Translations under genes and position numbers: made by a program
In this document: positions 4,551 through 6,587 of the stretch, in pieces
How positions within the stretch are numbered: the stretch's first letter is position 1
How the letters are laid out: every line of letters begins with the position of its first letter
Assembly (NCBI GenBank): GCA_026999335.1
Contig: JALTPW010001016.1
Span: 1-6,587, forward strand
Direction: 5' to 3'
DNA from: Chromatiales bacterium
Lineage (GTDB): Bacteria > Pseudomonadota > Gammaproteobacteria > SZUA-152
DNA length: 6,587 nucleotides
Notes under the pieces: model-generated
Told to the model about the DNA's origin: nothing
Seen by the model: only the letters and a program-made list of their open reading frames with translations
The model's database searches: none

Positions 4551-5856
4551 CTGTTAATAAACAAGAATCCGCATGTTTTTCATCACACCAGGCAACAGTG
4601 ACAATAAAAAAATCCTGCTCTATAGAAAAAGTAGATTGCCAATCCATCTTGGAACAGATCCGCTGCACCAGTTGCAGCCCTAACCCAAACCCCGGTGAGT
4701 CATTATGATTTTCACCGTTGACTCCTGCCTGTACAGGATTGGCGATGCGAAGACCACTCACCGATATCTCAAGTTCTATCACACCATCTGCACCATAAAT
4801 AAAAGCATTTCTGATCAGGTTTGCAATAACAATGGAAAAAAGATCGTTTTCGATATAAAGGGTATCGACGCTAACATGGCAACAAATATCAACCTGCCGA
4901 TCATTAAGTAAGTAACGATGATCCTTGATAATTTGTTCACACAAATCACGAACCGCAATGTAGCTCTTATCGATAGGTTGCTCAGATTCACGCGCCAGCC
5001 ATAACAATGCGGCAGATAGTCGTCTCATATTAGCACTGGCCTTCAGTGCGCGTTTCACCGTCGGCCGGCTGGTTTCATTATTTTGTAAATTCAAAGTATC
5101 CAGGCTGGCCTGAATAATCGCCAAAGGCGTGCGCAGTTCATGGCTGGCATGCTTCAAAAACTGTTGTTCACGCTGATTAAATGCCTGTACTCTGCCCACG
5201 CCTTCGTGTAACTGTGCGGCAAGCTGATTCAGTTCTTCAATGGGAAAATTGGTGCTCAACGGTTGATGCGGATTTTTTCCCAGACGGGATGCCCACTGAC
5301 TGAGCAGTGCCAATGGCTCAGTGGTACGACGAATCAACCATCTCACCATAAAAAACAGCGATATAAAAATAATCAACGTCAGCCAGAATGCTTGATTCAA
5401 CGCCGTTTTGGCAAAAGCCAGAGACACCGCCTCGATTTCTGCTGCATGATGACGGCTAAGCAAAAACAGTTCGCCGTAATCTCCATCAATATGATGCAAA
5501 AGATAAAGATAATCGACACCTCCATCAATATTGGTAAGACTCACCTCCATGACTTTCCCGCTGGGAACAGGAGAATCAGAAAAATAATTGCGCAATGACT
5601 CGGGAATATCCTCCCACTGCCGATAGGCGCTAAACGTCTCACCGCGAGGTAACGGCAGATCCGGATGCTCAATTGCCTGCCGAATCAATGATTGAGCCTC
5701 AAGTTGCATCAGACTATTGGTATTGATTACAGCAGCGCGCCAGGCAAAAACAAGCAGTATTAGTAAACAAACGAAAAACAGACCCGCGCCGAGCCACAAC
5801 AACTGCCAGCGAACCTGTTCGGCCAGTGTCCGGGTGCGTTGGCGACTCTCAGGCAT
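4501..5856 (-). CDS. Two-component sensor histidine kinase
   Basis: 451 residues from the ATG at 5856-5854, a membrane kinase that would phosphorylate the neighbouring regulator. Order: cytoplasmic N-terminus, TM1 (18-41), about 115 residues of periplasmic sensor region, TM2 (157-174), a HAMP-like linker (175-225), the HisKA helix with HASHELRTPLAII and phospho-acceptor His239, then the ATPase domain with N box NLIRN (346-350) and G2 box GFGLGL (389-394). The usual DxGxG G1 box is absent; LRIANPV stands in its place. The ATG overlaps the regulator's stop as ATGCCTGA, typical of coupled pairs; a longer frame is possible only from TTG at 5889. The last 13 residues (439-451) are read out of frame through the flavodoxin relic, so the C-terminus is probably not ancestral. 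The signal sensed is unknown. Confidence 0.9.
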   Translation of the reverse strand: MPESRQRTRTLAEQVRWQLLWLGAGLFFVCLLILLVFAWRAAVINTNSLMQLEAQSLIRQAIEHPDLPLPRGETFSAYRQWEDIPESLRNYFSDSPVPSGKVMEVSLTNIDGGVDYLYLLHHIDGDYGELFLLSRHHAAEIEAVSLAFAKTALNQAFWLTLIIFISLFFMVRWLIRRTTEPLALLSQWASRLGKNPHQPLSTNFPIEELNQLAAQLHEGVGRVQAFNQREQQFLKHASHELRTPLAIIQASLDTLNLQNNETSRPTVKRALKASANMRRLSAALLWLARESEQPIDKSYIAVRDLCEQIIKDHRYLLNDRQVDICCHVSVDTLYIENDLFSIVIANLIRNAFIYGADGVIELEISVSGLRIANPVQAGVNGENHNDSPGFGLGLQLVQRICSKMDWQSTFSIEQDFFIVTVAWCDEKHADSCLLTASHLAVTGDKEDAGSG

Positions 5857-6520
5857 CTTTTTTTCTGAGGCACAAACCCACACCGACAAGTGTGTGGATC
5901 AGGGGGTAAGGAAAGGGCTTGTCCACGGCCTTGCGTAATTGGTGCAACTGGACATTGAAGTTTCCGGCATCCACGTCATTATCCGGCCAGGCATGATCTT
6001 CCAGTTCAGCCCTTGACACCACTTCGGGACTACGTTGTGCCAGCAATTCGAGTATTTTCCAGCCGGTCGGCGTCAGCTTGATCTCATGCCCCTCGCGCGT
6101 CACCCTGAGTTCCTTAAAATACAAAGTCAGCGTATCTATTGACAATTTGTCTGTTTGCGGCTTATCACGCCGATGCAAGGCCCGCAAGCGGGCCCACAGC
6201 AGGGGCATGGGGCAAGGTTTGACAACATAATCGTCAATACCGACCTGAAACCCCGTAAGTTGCTCTGCGTTGGTATCACAAGCGGTTAACATCAAAATTG
6301 GCGTAAAATTTCCCTGTTTACGCAGTTTCTCACACACCTCAAAGCCCCGCATTCTCGGCAACATCAAGTCCAAAACAATCACATCGAACCGACGCTCCTG
6401 AGCCAGCATAAAACCAGACTCACCATGGTATGCAAAGTCACATTCAACGCCCTGCAAGATCAGGTAATCACTCATGGCGGCCGCCAGCTCAGCGTCGTCT
6501 TCGACAATTAAAACTCTCAT
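5849..6520 (-). CDS. OmpR/PhoB-type response regulator
   Basis: 223 residues, standard length for the family. The receiver domain (1-118) has the acidic pocket Glu7-Asp8-Asp9, phospho-acceptor Asp51 in VIVLDLMLPRMRGFEV, Thr79 in LMLTA, and Lys101 in VVKP, so it should be phosphorylated normally. The C-terminal winged-helix domain (about 125-219) has LTPTGWKILELLAQRSPEVVSR leading to the recognition-helix region FNVQLHQLRKAVD (188-200) and a wing ending TLVGVGLCL. The last residues RKKDA are followed by a TGA that overlaps the kinase ATG. The ATG at 6520 has only a weak A-rich ribosome site (AAAAGA) and overlaps the stop of an upstream frame as ATGA, so translation is probably coupled. It acts as a DNA-binding transcription regulator whose targets cannot be read here. 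Confidence 0.94.
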   Translation of the reverse strand: MRVLIVEDDAELAAAMSDYLILQGVECDFAYHGESGFMLAQERRFDVIVLDLMLPRMRGFEVCEKLRKQGNFTPILMLTACDTNAEQLTGFQVGIDDYVVKPCPMPLLWARLRALHRRDKPQTDKLSIDTLTLYFKELRVTREGHEIKLTPTGWKILELLAQRSPEVVSRAELEDHAWPDNDVDAGNFNVQLHQLRKAVDKPFPYPLIHTLVGVGLCLRKKDA

Positions 6521-6585
6521 TCTTTTATCTTTTTGGCGGACAAGTGCTTATTCTCAGTCAGTTTTTGATGGCGATCAAGATCCAC
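6517..6585 (-). CDS. Probable 3' end of an upstream operon gene (partial)
   Basis: On the minus strand one frame is open from the window edge to TGA at 6519-6517, giving 22 residues (VDLDRHQKLTENKHLSAKKI, then KE). The stop overlaps the regulator's ATG as ATGA, a common junction inside operons, which is the main reason to believe it. The tail is charged and uninformative. A competing frame in the same stretch reads WWILIAIKN and stops near 6558, so a membrane protein ending further upstream is an alternative. Confidence 0.35.
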   Translation of the reverse strand: MDLDRHQKLTENKHLSAKKIKE

Positions 6586-6587
6586 CA

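Noticed and set aside
5857..5889. Longer N-terminus for the histidine kinase (11 extra residues)
   Set aside because: It would need a TTG start and a 41-base overlap with the regulator; the ATG at 5856 with an 8-base overlap is more typical.
1..6587. CRISPR arrays, tRNA or rRNA genes, transposase genes
   Set aside because: I saw no regularly spaced repeats, no cloverleaf-like sequence and no transposase motifs on either strand.

Overview
The window looks like a stretch of a gammaproteobacterial chromosome. The evidence is moderate: SulP, flavodoxin-family and OmpR-type gene content, dense Shine-Dalgarno-led genes, and palindromic intergenic repeats of the 'GTAGGGTGGGCA/TGCCCACC' and 'TTGGGTTGAGC...CAAC' kinds, which I associate with sulfur-oxidising and other autotrophic gammaproteobacteria. 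Genus cannot be read from it. Base composition is mosaic: the SulP and flavodoxin genes are GC-rich, while the two small membrane genes at 2375-3074 and the two-component genes at 4501-6520 are visibly AT-richer.

Layout from left to right. Positions 1-99 hold the last 33 codons of a plus-strand gene, followed by a hairpin. A 120-residue hypothetical gene (172-534, minus) faces away from a complete SulP anion transporter with a C-terminal STAS domain (722-2251, plus); the 187 bp between them holds plausible promoters for both directions. Next come two overlapping small membrane-protein genes of unknown function (2375-2596 and 2583-3074, plus). Directly after them lies a frameshifted remnant of the end of a second SulP gene (about 3081-3263, plus), which runs tail-to-tail into an intact flavodoxin-family oxidoreductase with a four-cysteine motif (3276-3878, minus, GTG start). 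A 600 bp gap (3881-4481) carries three copies of one palindromic repeat plus another repeat-like hairpin. Then follows a remnant of the 3' end of a second flavodoxin-family gene (4482-4550, minus). The last codons of a sensor histidine kinase gene (4501-5856, minus) run through this remnant out of frame. The kinase overlaps the response regulator gene (5849-6520, minus) by 8 bases, and the regulator start overlaps the stop of a probable further gene that leaves the window.

The most informative result is the pair of gene relics. A SulP 3' end and a flavodoxin 3' end, in convergent order, each exist here once intact and once decayed. This suggests an ancestral tail-to-tail SulP/flavodoxin arrangement that was duplicated or acquired more than once and then eroded, with the small membrane genes and the two-component operon joined at the scars. 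The histidine kinase appears to have gained its present C-terminal end from the flavodoxin relic. Functionally, the SulP protein would move an inorganic anion (sulfate or bicarbonate, not decidable here), the flavodoxin would do FMN-linked reduction, and the kinase/regulator pair would control genes probably outside the window.
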